Shown here: piece by piece, positions 32,420 through 44,310 of the stretch | How the letters are laid out: each line of letters opens with the position of its first letter | Numbering within the stretch: position 1 is the stretch's first letter | From: Taxillus chinensis | Lineage: Eukaryota > Streptophyta > Magnoliopsida > Santalales > Loranthaceae | DNA: 64,000 nucleotides | Assembly: GCA_023512835.1 (NCBI GenBank) | Contig: CM042091.1 | Coordinates: forward strand, 25,127,506-25,191,505 | Reading direction: 5' to 3' | Position numbers and translations under genes: made by a program | The notes under the pieces: model-generated | Told to the model about the DNA's origin: nothing | What the model saw: only the letters and a program-made list of their open reading frames with translations | Database searches by the model: none

Positions 32420-32960
32420 CAGTTTACTCCTGGGTTGGAACATACACCAATTGTATATTTCCCTCTTCCACTTGTTCTTTGATGTAGTAGTATCTGTAGT
32501 CAATGTGCTTGACCTTTGAATGCTGAATCGGATTCCTGCTAATATTAATTGCACTTTGGTTGTCACACCAAATGTTGACAGGTAACTCCACATCCACTCC
32601 CAAGTTTGTTAGTTGAGTATTCATCCATACCACTTGAGTACATGCAGCATGTGCAGTCACATATATATATTCAGCTTCAGTTGTGCTATAGGCCACACTA
32701 TTTTGTTTACGACTCAACCATGCAACACACTTTGAACCCAGATAAAAACTGCAGCCACTGGTAGAACGTTTATCATTAATATTTTCAGCCCAGTCTGCAT
32801 CAGTGTAAGCCTGTAGTTCAATTGAATCCTTAGATTGATACCACAATCCCATTTCCAGTTTACCTTGTAGGTATCTAAGAATTCGCTTGACTGCCAGCAA
32901 GTGGGATTCCTTCGGGTCTACTTGATATCTACTTGCATGACACACAGCTTACATAAGATT
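32420..32960 (-). CDS. Copia RNase H domain with RT end
   Basis: A 173-residue open stretch: AVKRILRYLQGKLEMGLWY (RT-RNase H link), then YTDADWAENINDKRSTSGC, WLSRKQNSVAYSTTEAEYI and LPVNIWCDNQSAINISRNP with the acidic residues D, E and D of the active site, ending HIDYRYYYIKEQVEEGNIQL. The TAA/TAG end lies just beyond, about 0.25 kb from the LTR. Confidence 0.92.
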
Positions 32961-33119
32961 AGGTCGGGAGGCTGTAATGTATGGCTTCCAATCATGCCTT
33001 GATACTCTTTCTGATTTACACCCACGCCTTCCTGTTCTTTGTGTAATTTGCAGCTTGTAGCCATTGGTGTTCCAACAGCCCAGCTATCATTTATACCATA
33101 CTTCTTTAAAAGTTCTTTG

Positions 33120-33860
33120 GCATACTTGTGCTATAATATAAAGATTCCTTCAGCAGTCTGCCTGATCTGTAATCCCAAGAAGTATGTTAATTCTCCTATG
33201 AGAGACATTTTAAATTCATCACTCATTCTCTTGGCAAATTCTTCACATAATCTTGAGTGACTCCCTCTGAATATAATGTCATCTATATAGACTATGGTAG
33301 CCAGCTGACCTCTGTCTGAATTTAGTATATACAAGTTATGATCCACTGTTCCTCTACTGAAATTCATCCTTTTTAAATACCCATCTAGTCGGCTATACAT
33401 TGCTCTAGGAGCCTGCTTCAGGCCATACAAGGTTTTCTTTAACCTGCACACATGTGTCTCATCATCAGCAATCTGTACTCTATCTAGTTGTTCAATATAA
33501 ACTTCAGCTTTTAGTAATCCATTCAGAAATGCAGAATTTCCATCCATTTGATAGACTTTGAACCTCTTATGTGCTGCCAATGCAAGAAACATCCTGATCG
33601 TTTCTAGTCTTGCCGTTGGTGCAAATGTTTCATCAACATCTATACACACAATCTAAGAGTATCCCTTGCATACCAGTCTAGCCTTGTTCCTAACAACCTT
33701 GCCATCTTCATTCTGTTTATTTCTGAACACCCACTTTGTTCTGATGACATTTTTGCTCTTCAGTCTAGGAACCCGCTCCCATGTCTTGTTCTTTTCAATT
33801 TGGTCCAGCTCATCATTCATTGCTGTGATCCAAGCTTCATCTTCTACTGCTTCTCTAACT
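33120..33860 (-). pseudogene. Copia reverse transcriptase (interrupted)
   Basis: 33131-33649 encodes FAPTARLETIRMFLALAAHK, YQMDGNSAFLNGLLKAEVYI (first catalytic Asp), LKKTLYGLKQAPRAMYSRLD and ATIVYIDDIIF (YxDD as YIDD). The upstream part (33650-33860) is in a different frame with an internal stop near 33655. Between 32960 and 33120 the thumb region is also broken. Damage is modest compared with the gypsy elements. Confidence 0.92.
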
Positions 33861-34520
33861 GTTTTTGGCTATATTTGAGAGAGCAGTGCAGTAGCCCTTG
33901 TAAACTTTCTCCTGGTAGTTATACCTGCTTGGGGATCACCAAGGATCTGATCTTTGTCATGCACACTAGACCATGTCCTCTTGGTCTTTTTAGTTGAATC
34001 TTCTCCAGGATTGGACTCTTCCTTCTCTTGTTCATCAAAGTTCTTTGAGTCTGCGTCCTCATCTTTCTTTTCTTTTTCATGCTCATTCTCTTCTTCCATC
34101 TAAGGTTCTGCTACTTCAAAATCTGGATTCTCATCCTCAATTACATCTTTCTTCCAATTTTCATCCACTTTAACTTCACTTGAAGTTATAACTTTTCCAA
34201 GTCTTGGAAGAAAAACTCGATATCCTTTTGTCTGATATGAGTATCCAACGAATGTTTCTTCCTCAGATCTGGCATGAAACATTCCTCTTCCTTGCTCCTT
34301 TATCTTCATAAAGCAGGGACTTCCAAATATTCTGAAGTATTTGGCTATTGACTTCTTCCCACACCATAATTCATAGGGTGTGCAGTTTGTTCTTGGTCTT
34401 AATGTTACTCTGTTCAGGAGATGTACTGCTGTTCTTGTTGCCTCTATCCAAAACCTTGCATAAAGATTAGCTTCCAGCAGCAAGGTTCTACCCATCTCAA
34501 TGATAGCCCTATTTTTCCTT
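33860..34520 (-). pseudogene. Copia integrase C-terminal region and acidic linker
   Basis: 34100-34495 has LEANLYARFWIEATRTAVHL, CTPYELWCGKKSIAKYFRIF and FVGYSYQTKGYRVFLP, the typical copia integrase C-terminus. It is followed across a single stop by an acidic Glu/Asp/Lys-rich linker (33869-34099) before RT. Confidence 0.9.
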
Positions 34521-34537
34521 TCAACAACCCCGTTTTG

Positions 34538-35461
34538 CTATGGAGTTCGCCCTACTAATAGTTGATGTGGAAATCCATGTTTGTTCAAATACCTTTCAAA
34601 GGCATCCTTAGTGAACTCAGTACCCTGATCAGATCTTAAGATCTTAATCCTTCGACCACAATCATTCTCAGCCATTCTTCTATACTTCTTGAAGCAGTCT
34701 AGAGCTTCTGTCTTGTGCTTCAAGTACATAATGCAGGTCCTCCTGGTGAAATCATCCACAAATATAATGAAGTACCTTTCACCATTGAGTCCCTTGTTTC
34801 TCATTGGTCCACACAAGTCTGTATGCATAATATCTAGAGCTGTTTTTGAACTATACTCCTTCACATGGTAGTGAAATCTGGCTTGTTTTCCATGTAAGTA
34901 TGCTGAGCAGACATGCTCTCTTTCTCTTTTAATATCTGGGATATCCCTAATAGTCTTGCAATTAACAAGTCTTCTCATATTCTTTTGATTTAGATGTCCT
35001 AGTCTTCTATGCCGGAGTTTATTTTCTTCTACCTTTGTTATATGATAGCTATGAGTCTTACTTTCATCAATTACATACAAGTCCTCATCTGTCTTTCTTC
35101 CAGCTGCTACTGTGTTGCCATTTTCTCTTTTCACCTGAAAACTAGTTTTTGTAAAGGTCACTTCATGACCTACATCACACAACTGACTAATGGATTCAAG
35201 ATTGTATTTCAATCCTTTAACATGCAAAACATCCTTCAGTTTATTATTTCCACATTTGGCTGATCCTATCCCCTTGATCTTTAGTGAGCTATTATTGCCA
35301 AATCTTACTTTGCCAGATTTGTCTTTGTTCACATCTAACGGTTTCTTTAGGTTACCAGTCATGTGACTTGAGCAGCCACTATCAAGGATCCATTGTCTGT
35401 CTTTGATGTCTGTTTTTGATGCAATCTCAGCAATATGAGCCACTTCCTTCTCCTTAGCCAT
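34538..35461 (-). CDS. Copia protease and integrase core
   Basis: A 307-residue open stretch. The protease has WILDSGCSSHMTG (active site DSG) near its start, about residues 24-36. Next comes the HHCC zinc region (RRLGHLNQKNMRRL, then CSAYLHGKQARF, where the expected second Cys is Tyr), then the core with DIMHTDLCGPM (first D) and KILRSDQGTEF (second D and glutamate context). The end QLLVGRTP is followed by a stop in place of the conserved Gln-Gln-Asn-Gly run. It is part of a polyprotein, so the ATG is only the first in the open stretch. Confidence 0.92.
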   Translation of the reverse strand: MAKEKEVAHIAEIASKTDIKDRQWILDSGCSSHMTGNLKKPLDVNKDKSGKVRFGNNSSLKIKGIGSAKCGNNKLKDVLHVKGLKYNLESISQLCDVGHEVTFTKTSFQVKRENGNTVAAGRKTDEDLYVIDESKTHSYHITKVEENKLRHRRLGHLNQKNMRRLVNCKTIRDIPDIKREREHVCSAYLHGKQARFHYHVKEYSSKTALDIMHTDLCGPMRNKGLNGERYFIIFVDDFTRRTCIMYLKHKTEALDCFKKYRRMAENDCGRRIKILRSDQGTEFTKDAFERYLNKHGFPHQLLVGRTP

Positions 35462-35489
35462 ATAAACTTGTTTTACTTTGGACTTGAAG

Positions 35490-36280
35490 CGCTCTTCCTA
35501 TTTTACTTTAGACTTGAAGCACTCCCCCTGAGGCTTGGGCTTCACAGTCTTATGAGATGATTTCTCCTTCTTCATCTCTTGCAACTTCACAGTGTTCTTC
35601 TTCTTATCCTGCTCAGGAATAAGCACTTTTCTTGCACTATGACGTTCACTACCGCAATTATCAAAAACATCCAAGTTTGCCAGTATAGAAAACTTATTGT
35701 TCGTGGTAATGGGCTTTGGCTTCCACCAGCATGAAGCTTCATCATGTCCTTGTTTCTGACAGTAAGTGCAGAAAATTCCCATTGGTTTCTTTCTCTCAGT
35801 CTAGTACAAGTTCCTTCTAGATGTCTTCATCGCAGTTCTAGGAGCTTGCACTGGATACCTCCACCAACAAAATCTAGCCATGTGACCCCACACTAAACAG
35901 TAGTAGCAGTGACCCTGAAAGCTGGTGTTGCTCAGCTTCTGAACAACTGAGATCTTCTTCAAAACAGGCTTGGCCTTAACGGTTGGTTTCACAGGTTTAC
36001 CTTCTTTCTTAAAGGGCACCCGCACATTTATGGAAATGACATATGCATTAGATTTCTTTACATTCTTGGAATGCTCAGATTTCTGAATGCATTTGACCAC
36101 TCCTGTAGTCTTGGACTCCTCCGGGTGTCTCTCCATCTTCACATCATTCACTCTCTCCATTTTCTTGCTAGTCTGAGGCACAACAGTAAGCTTCATAGGA
36201 TTGTCATGGAAATCAGAATTGACAACCATTCCCGTCTGCAGTGTCGCCCCGGTTCTCTAAGCTTCTTGTGGAGTGATGCG
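35490..36280 (-). pseudogene. Copia gag C-terminal part with two zinc knuckles
   Basis: Two open pieces: 35801-36229 contains CYYCLVWGHMARFC and 35498-35782 contains CTYCQKQGHDEASC, both perfect CX2CX4HX4C RNA-binding knuckles separated by a Lys-rich linker. One stop separates the pieces. The gag sequence upstream is cut by the 36286-39652 insertion and resumes at 39653. Confidence 0.85.
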
Positions 36281-37713
36281 TGATGTGTCATGCCCCAACT
36301 TTTTAGCCCACAGAAGCCGGGCAGTGAATTCCCATGCCCGCACTCGAAGGGACAAGGGGTTGGTGAGAACACCGAGAAAAGGACCTAAGCATGGGTGTCG
36401 TCCCTAAAACCATATCACACATATACAGAAATCTCATTTCAAATCACCATACAGACACACATATATACATGTTCTTTCCACCACGGGGTTACATCATAGT
36501 TTTTCTAATCCAACAAAACAAACAAACACACACAAGTTCTCCACCTTTGGTGAACCTCCTAGCTCCTATAAGCACCTGAAACAAACAAAAACAAACACAA
36601 CAGGAGGGGTGAGCAACGACAGCTCAATAGGGATCCTATCACTCTACACCCTCCACTCAATACATGCTCAAAGCATAGCCATACAGATAACAAATGTCAA
36701 GACACAACTTGAAGCAAACAAAAATCAGGGAGCAGATTCCTTGTTTTTAACCTCCAACTCTCCAGACAGCTCTCACAACGTACTGGTACCATCACTAAGT
36801 GCTAAGGGATAGGTATTCCAATCTAATACCGTCGCTCTGTGGGACACGCCGCTCAACCACCTTGGATTGAGTGGACTTTTGATATCATGAAACACTTTCC
36901 TGAGGACAAACAAACTCTGACAACAGCATAACATCTCAGGCGTCTCTACCATTTGTCATCAGAAGCCTCACAACATCCCATCAATACAACATTACACTAG
37001 GACATCCTCTCCTCATCAGGACTCGGTATGTTTCCCCACAATCCAAAATAGAATTAGAAACAAATCACATCAGCAGGATAACCTATCCTATCCACACAAG
37101 GACCCAACATATTCACCACAACCCTAAATAGGATCCACATCACCTGAGGACACAACGTCCATGATCCTTCACAAGATCATATCAAATCAACAAGCTCATC
37201 AGGCCTTAACCTCACCCAACAGGGTACATCATAAACCAGGGGAGGCCTTAGCCACCTATCACATCCACATAAGGCTACATTTGTGTTGAGCTCAACTCAG
37301 CTCAAACTCAACCACTCAATATGCCACCGGGCACAATTGACATCTCACATGGACTCAAGAGTCCCATATATCGTAGAGATCTCACACACGGGCATACAAG
37401 CGAGCATGACATATCACAACAGACCCAAAGGTCCCACACAGTACACATATGTATACAAGCTAACCATAACCATAACAGTCAACATACCATGAGGCTCTCA
37501 CAGTGTCGACCACCCTCACTGCCCCTTCGACACCTTAGCCATCATGACCCAAACCATAGCATTAAACCAGCCACAATAGTTTCGTCACATAGCCTCACTA
37601 GGATCAGTATTACCTCTAATATACAGTATTTCCTCTTAGGAACAATATGACCTCTCAAGCATAGTATTGCCCCTCGGGCACAATATTGCCTCCCAGGCAT
37701 AATATTTTATATT

Positions 37714-38400
37714 AGTGATAACACGCATTTAGGGCATTATCCTATGCCATATTTAGGGTGTTTTAAAGTATGTTTTGAGCCTATTTGCATGGTATTTTGC
37801 ATATATTTGCTCTAACCCCTAGGAAGACCTTGTTTGGTGTATAGTTGTACTTTATGAGTGTTTTTGGCAGGTTTTGGAGCAACTTTTCCCCACTCACCTT
37901 GGCTAGATTGAATAAGCATAAACCATAAGCCAAACTAATTACAACATATTGGGGGCTACATTGCTCCCGTAGACTAACAAAACTACCCCATAATCATAAT
38001 GCAAACAATAGAAATTACAAGAAAGAACATGATTATAGTACCGGGACAATAAAGGAAGAACCCAAGATGAACCAGGACTCCGGCCTCCAAAGACTCCGGC
38101 GTCTGCTGCCCAAAATCGCTCCTCTCCAACTCCAGTGCCGCCAAAGGACAAATCGCTGAAATCTCTATACAAATCGCTTGCCAACAATCTGAATTATTCA
38201 CTTTTGCTTAGCTATTCAGAATTCAAACTAGTTGCAAAACTTAAATCATTTTTCCATACATGAACCAAATCTGTTAGTTTAGTCATCATCTATCTTTCAA
38301 CAATAGTTCCTTCCCTAAGGGATCGATAATCGAGGTTTCAATACTCCACTTATTACTTGGCCAGTGCACTTGCTACATACCTATACCACATATAAAACTT
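37714..38400. mobile_element. Rearranged fragment of an Athila-like LTR
   Basis: 37714-37900 reads TGATAACACGCATTTAGGGC and GCTCTAACCCCTAGGAAG in plus orientation, clearly related to the start of the Athila LTR (13068). From about 37905 the orientation flips: GGGGGCTACATTGCTCCCGT matches the reverse of the later LTR part (near 13915). It ends near 38400 where the host LTR repeats resume. Confidence 0.65.
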
Positions 38401-38665
38401 TATAGGTCAATTAGCTCTTAGGTACATTGCATCTCAGGTACATTACTATATTACCTCCCAGGTACATTACCTCTCAGGCATAGTATGGCCTCTCAGGCAT
38501 CGTATTGCTCCTTGGGGACAGCATTACCTCTCAAGCACAATATTCTATTACTTCTAAGGTACATTACCTCTCAGGTAGATTAATGTATTACCTCTCAGGT
38601 ACATTAATGTATTACCTCTCAGGTATATTCTTGTATTACCTCTTAGGTAGAGTAGCCTCTTAGGC
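38400..38665. repeat. Tandem repeat of CTCAGGTACATTA units
   Basis: Units of about 24 bp, TATTACCTCTCAGGTACATT, repeat about eight times with variation; related words (CTCTCAGGCATAGTATT) also occur before the Athila fragment at 37600-37700. Confidence 0.85.
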
Positions 38666-39089
38666 TCTGAACACCTCTCACTTCCCAGGCCCTCAATAGT
38701 AGCCTCATAGGCATACCAAGGTAACCTCACAGGCCCACATGACCACTTGAGTTCACAACTCTATCCTCATGTCTTAACCAAGAGAGTGGATTTTCGTAGA
38801 AGCTATTTTCTTGAAATAAAAAGTCCCGGCATTGGCTCCTCATACCATAACTGAGATAATCTGATTTTGGGGATTTTTCTGAGAGGTTTAACGCTACTTT
38901 CCAAAAAGTCACCACTACAAAAAACTGCATATTTCTGGAATTTGATTTTCTAATATTTTTCTTTGAATCCAAATGGGGGGTATTTCGTTATTTACATTGT
39001 AACTTAAGTATACTTCTTAAATGTGGAGAGACTTAATGGTTACAATGTAAATAGGTCCAGGCACCCTGGCAACATACACTGGCAATTGC

Positions 39090-39225
39090 ACTATCTAACT
39101 GCTCGAGACACCCTGCTCGAGACACCTTGCTCGAAGCTCTGCTCGACGTTGCTTGATACTCTAAGATCGAGCAACATGCTTGAGGCTCCCTGCTCGAAGG
39201 TCTGCTCGAAGCTAGTCACGTGCAG
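39090..39225. repeat. Short array of GCTCGA(A/G) motifs
   Basis: Words such as TGCTCGAGACACC, TGCTCGAAGCTC and CTGCTCGAAG recur about seven times in 130 bases within the solo LTR, possibly a U3-type element array. Confidence 0.7.
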
Positions 39226-39654
39226 TTCCCCAGTCACGAACTGTCGATTGCATTCTTTCCGATTTCATCCCGAAATCCAATTATACCCATTTAATCTCCA
39301 TTTTTAAGCACTAATTTATCCCCAAATGGCTTTCTAACTCATCCTAGCCATCTTAGGTTACCAAAACAACATCAATTCATACCCAAACAACATAAATCAA
39401 GCTTCTCAAACTCTAGGGTTCATACTTTCAATTCCACGAATTGAGAGTTAAATTACATGTTTTAGCTACTCTAGCAAGCATAATCAACGACATAGGAGTG
39501 AGAAGAATGAATCCTTACCTCGACTTTGGTTGATTTGAGCTCTGGATCGTCAATTTTGCTTTCTCCTTTCTCTTTCTCTTTCTCTCTCCTCTCCTCTTTC
39601 TCTCTCTAGAAAGGCAAGCACATATAACACTTAGGGATTTGCTTTTTCGGTATG

Positions 39655-40521
39655 ATGACTTCTTCCACTTTGTATCCCCTTCATCTGAGGTTTCACATCT
39701 GAGTCATTAGCTTTCACTTTGCATTGAGATGCATAGTGCCCCTACTTTCACTTTGCATTGAGATTCATCATCCGAGTCATTAGCTTCTGAGGACTCAGCT
39801 TCTTTCTTTATTCTTAATTTTCTCATAGCCTTGAAGGTTGCTTCTTTCATTTCCTTGGCTATGGGATGGGATGTTGAAGTGGATGGCTCTTCATAAGAGT
39901 GCAGCTTCATCTCGAATGCAGTTAGACTGCACTCAACTCCTGCAAACTCATCGTTTCCAGGTCTCGGCTGTTCTCCAAAACTTCCACCCTTGGGATGAAT
40001 CTCCTGGGTAGAACTCTCAGCACTTTCTTTACAATTGCAAAGTTCTTTTTATTTTTGCTTTGACTTCTTATGTCATTGACAATCTCACTCAAACGAACAA
40101 AGAACTCCTGTATACTCTCCTGCTCTTCTATTTTGAGAGATTCGAATCTCTGAGTATACAGTTACAGCCTCGTTTCCTTTGATCTACCATCTCCTTGATA
40201 GACACTTTCCAGTCTATCCCGTAAATCCTTTACAACCCTGTATTCCATAACCTTAGCATATTCAGAGTCTGTGAGTGATGATGTAATTATACTCAGAGCT
40301 CTGCCGTTCAACTCGTAGGTTTTTCTTTTAGCTTTTGTGGGTTCTCTGTCGTTGGGTGGTTCTATGTAACCATCTCTGATTACCCGCTAAATGTCCATAC
40401 CCATGGACATGAACACAGTCTCCATTCTTGCTCTTCACATCTTATAATTTGTGCCATCAAAGATAGGCACCCTCTTTGCGTAGTTGGAGCTGGTACTCGG
40501 TCCGCTGATAGGAATCTCCAT
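39655..40521 (-). pseudogene. Copia gag N-terminal part
   Basis: Start ATG at 40521 (MEIPISGPSTSSNYAKRVPI), a short distance from the primer site. The region has the W-R-M helix style and LESVYQGDGR, FESLKIEEQESIQEFFVRLS of the copia gag (UBN2-like) domain, then an acidic tail with ANDSD words duplicated at 39690-39780. At least two in-frame stops and a frameshift near 39900 break it. Confidence 0.85.
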
Positions 40522-40658
40522 CTTTTAAAAATATATACGAACTAGAATCTTGCTTGGTCACTAAACTGTTAAGCCATAAATCTCAGAAACACACAAATAT
40601 ATCGATCTGTGAGATCACTTTTCCACAGAGAGATAGATCTGCCTCTAGTGAGAACTTA

Positions 40659-40670
40659 GCTTTGATACCA
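40659..40670 (-). other. Copia primer binding site (initiator tRNA-Met type)
   Basis: Minus-strand TGGTATCAAAGC, two bases from the 5' LTR end at 40673. It differs at one base from the common TGGTATCAGAGC. Confidence 0.85.
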
Positions 40671-40672
40671 AT

Positions 40673-42179
40673 TGATATTTCCAGGTTCCAAGCGTTATCA
40701 TCTTGGTATGCATGTGCGTATACAGAGAGGGTGGTGAATCTGTATACATTCACACTATTCCTTTAGTTTTAAAGAGTAGGATACTTTAGAGGTATTCCAA
40801 CAGGTGTGGTTCTTGTTTGGGTGGTATGTTGGTGTCTCATGCAAGATCAACTAAACAGCGGGTATGTATGAAAAGTAAAAGACAAAGACACATGGTTTAC
40901 ATGGTTCGATCAATGTGATCTACTTTACGGTGGTGAGGTTGTACCTACACCGAGTCTAATCCACTATCTTCTTTTAATACAGTAGGGTCTAGTCCTTGTT
41001 ACAATAGGATCAACTCTCTTTTCTTTTAAATGTAAATACATAAACAGTATTACTCCAGGGCTCACTCACTATGAAGAACTCTCTGACGTAACCTGCTCCT
41101 GCATATTCAGCCGTTTGCTATGCTCGACCTTCAACCACTCCTTTTGCCGAACTCACGATCTGTTCTTTGAATGTATGAGGAAGAAAGACAGATTAACTCA
41201 TCGTTATCTCTCTTTCAATCTCCCTCTCTCTATATATATTGTATGAACTACTCTGTGTCGCCTATTTTTCTTCAGATACATTTCTTGTCTACTCAAAAAT
41301 ATTATTGGCGCTTCCCTGCAAGTCAGGCACATTCCTTGCTTTTATAGGTCAGCCAAAGTCAGAAACCCTTCTGTTAGGGTTAAGCATGTTTTTTCCTTCG
41401 ATCTTCACTGTTGAAACATGTTAAACCACCCTTGGATGACATCCAGCGTACTTAAAACCGCTACCTGGGTAACGACTTACTTAAACGATGAACTTCAACG
41501 CATTTTGCTCCTCTGTAACGCGCTCCATTCCTTTGACTAGCCACTGCATCGAAGATATTGCCTCATAGCATTTCTACGAGTCTACGAGTCTACGAGTCTT
41601 CATCTTTGACTCTCGAGTTAAAGTCTTCGAACTTCCTTCTGCTCTCTGGCTTCAAAGCTAGATCAGAATCAGTGCTTAACTGACATCTAATTCTACGAGC
41701 CTTTGAGCTCTACGAGTCTTCAAGTCAGTGATAGTTGCATTCTGCCTTGGATGATTAACTGTTCATGGGTCTCTGCAACAGGCCTTCAATCTATGACCCT
41801 ACGAGCTTCGACTCTATGACCCTGCATGTTGTAACTCTACGAGTCTTTGGTTTGAGTCTGCGAGACGTGGTTCTTCACCTGTCTGCACCTTGGGTCTGTG
41901 AAACTACGACCTTGTGGCCCTTTGAGGCTTCAACCCTGTGCCTCTTCAAGGCTTTGAGCTCCATGGTTTGATAGTCTACGACCTTCGACCTTCGAGTTGC
42001 CTAGTCTATGACCTTCGACCTTCGAGTTACCTGGTCTACGACCTTCTAGTCGCCTGATCTATGACCTTTGACCCTACTAGCTGCGAGTCTATACATCTTC
42101 AAGTTAAGGATGTACATAGGTAGACTCCCTCTATGAGCTCGCTCAAAGAGATCACTCTACGAAGTTATCCAACCAAGTA
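40673..42179 (-). repeat. Copia 5' LTR (truncated)
   Basis: Collinear with 29821-32065 without the TRIM. It stops at CCAACCAAGTAT; the homologous last 85 or so bases of the other LTR (32065-32149) are missing and SIRE pol follows at once. Confidence 0.88.
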
Positions 42180-42189
42180 TGCTCAGTCC

Positions 42190-42970
42190 TTGTGAGTTGC
42201 TTATCCAGTTGAAAAGATCTACAAGATGCTCAAAAGTTGATCCTTTGATTTCAGGAACATCACCCATGTGTATCTGGTGAAATCATCGATAACCACAAGG
42301 GTATATCTCGCACCAGCCAGCGAAGGAACACAAATAGGACCACAGAGGTCCATATGAAAAAGTTGTAGAGGAGCAGTTATTGAATTAACTGATTTGGTCT
42401 TAAAGCTATGTTTGCTCTGTTTGCCAAGTTGGCATTCTCGACAGAGAGTGTCTCTGGAGTATTTGAGTTTAGGTAGACCAGTGACAAGATCAAGTGACAC
42501 TAACTTAGACAGTGTCTTAAAGTTTAAATGTGCTCATCGCTTGTGCCATAACCAACTATCTTCATCTGAAGCTTTAGTGAGGAAGCATACAGGGTCAGAA
42601 GAATTATTTCTTAAGACCACTGAGTATATGTCCCCATCTCTTGATTCGGATAACTTAACATCTCCAGATAAGTTTTCTCTTACTGTACAGGTGTTGGACA
42701 TAAAGGAAACAGTAAATCCTTTGTTATATAAATTACTGACACTTAGCAGATTATGCTTCAAACCTTCGACTAGTGCAACTCTAGTGATTGATACACAGCC
42801 GTTGGTTAAAGTGCCATACCCGACAGTCTTTCCTTTGTTGTTGTCACCATATGAAATGGATGGACCTCGTTTTTCATTAACTTCTATAAGCAGAGTCTGA
42901 TCACCTGTCATATGTCCGGAGCATCCACTATCGAGGATCCACTTGCTTTGATTGATCTTTAACTTCAAGT
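42190..42970 (-). pseudogene. SIRE protease and integrase start (truncated)
   Basis: 42534-42968 contains WILDSGCSGHMTGD (protease active site DSG) and VEGLKHNLLSVSNLYNKGF, ending WLWHKR; then, after one stop, 42219-42500 has CRECQLGKQSKHSF (the CC of the HHCC zinc region), LQLFHMDLCGP (first core Asp) and YTLVVIDDFTRYTWVMFLKS. It ends at the junction near 42180. Confidence 0.92.
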
Positions 42971-42999
42971 GATCCGGCAGTGTATTCCAGAGATGCTCC

Positions 43000-44310
43000 T
43001 GAAAGACAACAATTTACACTTTTGGTGCCCAAACTTGTTTCGGGCGGTTAGAAAGAACAGCAGTAATGTCAACAGTTCCGGATTTAACTTTGCTAGGACT
43101 TTTAGCTCTCCAAGTTGATTTTAATTTGTTAGTTTCAGCTGCTTCTTTTATTTGGGTTATCTTGGGAGAGATACTCCTTTGAGGTTTAGATTTTGTTTTG
43201 CTCGAAGAACCCTTTTTATTGAACTGATATTTATTGGTACGAATTTGATTACAAAGCCAGTTATCAGATAAACTCTAACATTCATAGTGATAATGACCTA
43301 TTTCCCTACAGATGGAACAGACACTATAATGCGGAGTACAAACAGGGGATATAGGCCTCTTAGATTTTACAGACTTTCTACTTTGTTCCCTATGGCCTAA
43401 TCCATTGCGTTTGGGTGATACGCTCTTGGCCTTAGATGCGTCAGCCTTGGCCTTTCCTTTCTTTTTGGGTGCTACAGTTTTGACTTTAACTGCAGCAGCC
43501 TTCCCTTCATCATTAGTTACGGGTGCTACTGCTTCGGGAAATGCAGTAACAGCCTCGACTCCACAGTCATAAACTATGGTGTTACTTGAAATGAAACCAT
43601 CCAACGGTTTAGACGTACTAACAGGATATAAGTTGGTTAGTTTTGGAGTGAAATCCGGAGGACACTCAGTAGCTTGAGCATTGGAGGTTGATGATTCGGA
43701 GCCTAGGCCAGGTTTGACTCGAATATTATCCAGATCAGTCCTAAATGAAGAGGCTATTTCCCCGGATTTAAGCCACTTACGATTTATTTCCTTTTCCTGT
43801 TCAAGTTTATTCTCGAGTCTTTTTACAATAACTTTTAGGCCTAAGAGATTGGTATTTAGCAGATGATTTTCAGCCCTTAGATCGTGATACCAAGCTTCTT
43901 TTCCTCTGAAGTCAGCTATGTCTTTTTCAAGTCTAGTAATAGTAAATTCAAGACGTTTATTCTGACTTTCCATATCTTTGTACATTTGAGTAATTATTAG
44001 TCACTCATTCTTTTCATGATCACATTTAGTAATAAGAGATTCTATTTTACTCATGAGCTCAAAGATAGAAGGTACCTCAGTATTTGCCATGAGGCAGACG
44101 TTCGGCTTAGGAGTTGACTCATCATCCGAGGATTCCTCCTCTTCTTCCGAGCCACTGAAGTACTTTGTCACGAACGCCTTCCTCTTGTTCTTGCTGTTGC
44201 CTGAGGTGGTACGTCGAGGAGTAAACTTGTCACTTTTCTCTGCCGTCTTAGATTTGGATCTGCATTCCTTGGCCCAGTGACCGGGTTTCCCACAATTAAA
44301 TCATTCTTGG
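43000..44310 (-). pseudogene. SIRE gag C-terminal half (coiled coil and zinc knuckles)
   Basis: A first zinc knuckle (CGKPGHWAKEC, with the first Cys position read as Phe-Asn-Cys) lies near 44265-44300. The 236-residue stretch 43275-43985 starts with a long heptad-like helix (MYKDMESQNKRLEFTITRLE) and ends with CSICREIGHYHYEC, a perfect CX2CX4HX4C knuckle; between them is an Ala/Lys-rich basic segment. A gap of one stop near 43990 splits the two parts. Confidence 0.85.

Larger units (their letters stand above)
36286..39652 (-). mobile_element. Large solo LTR of a second Tekay-like or related gypsy subfamily, inserted in copia gag
   Basis: Begins TGTCATGCCCC, target duplication TGATG on both sides (36281-36285, 39653-39657), and the copia gag frame rejoins when the insert is removed. 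The right terminus reads GGTA, so the terminal CA may be mutated. Features follow the family layout: a box beginning GGGTTGGTGAGAA, 'ACAACAGGAGGGGTGAGCAA', minisatellite-like repeats, a CT-rich leader (39560-39610) and TATA-like ACATATAACA near 39621. No retrotransposon protein found. It contains a scrambled Athila LTR piece. Confidence 0.8.
29821..42179 (-). mobile_element. Ty1/copia retrotransposon (lineage uncertain), minus strand
   Basis: 3' LTR at 29821-32149, polypurine tract next to it, RNase H, RT, integrase, protease and gag read from right to left, primer site 40659-40670 and 5' LTR 40673-42179. Domain order protease-integrase-RT defines copia. A TRIM lies in the 3' LTR and a 3.4 kb LTR insertion splits gag. 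The 5' LTR lacks roughly its first 85 bases and joins directly to SIRE sequence, so no target duplication can be read. The LTRs differ visibly, so it is older than Athila copy B. Confidence 0.92.

Noticed and set aside
38910..38930. CACTACAAAAAA motif as a second CACTA terminus
   Set aside because: It lies in the middle of an LTR, with no opposite end, no target duplication and different bases after the first ones; likely chance.
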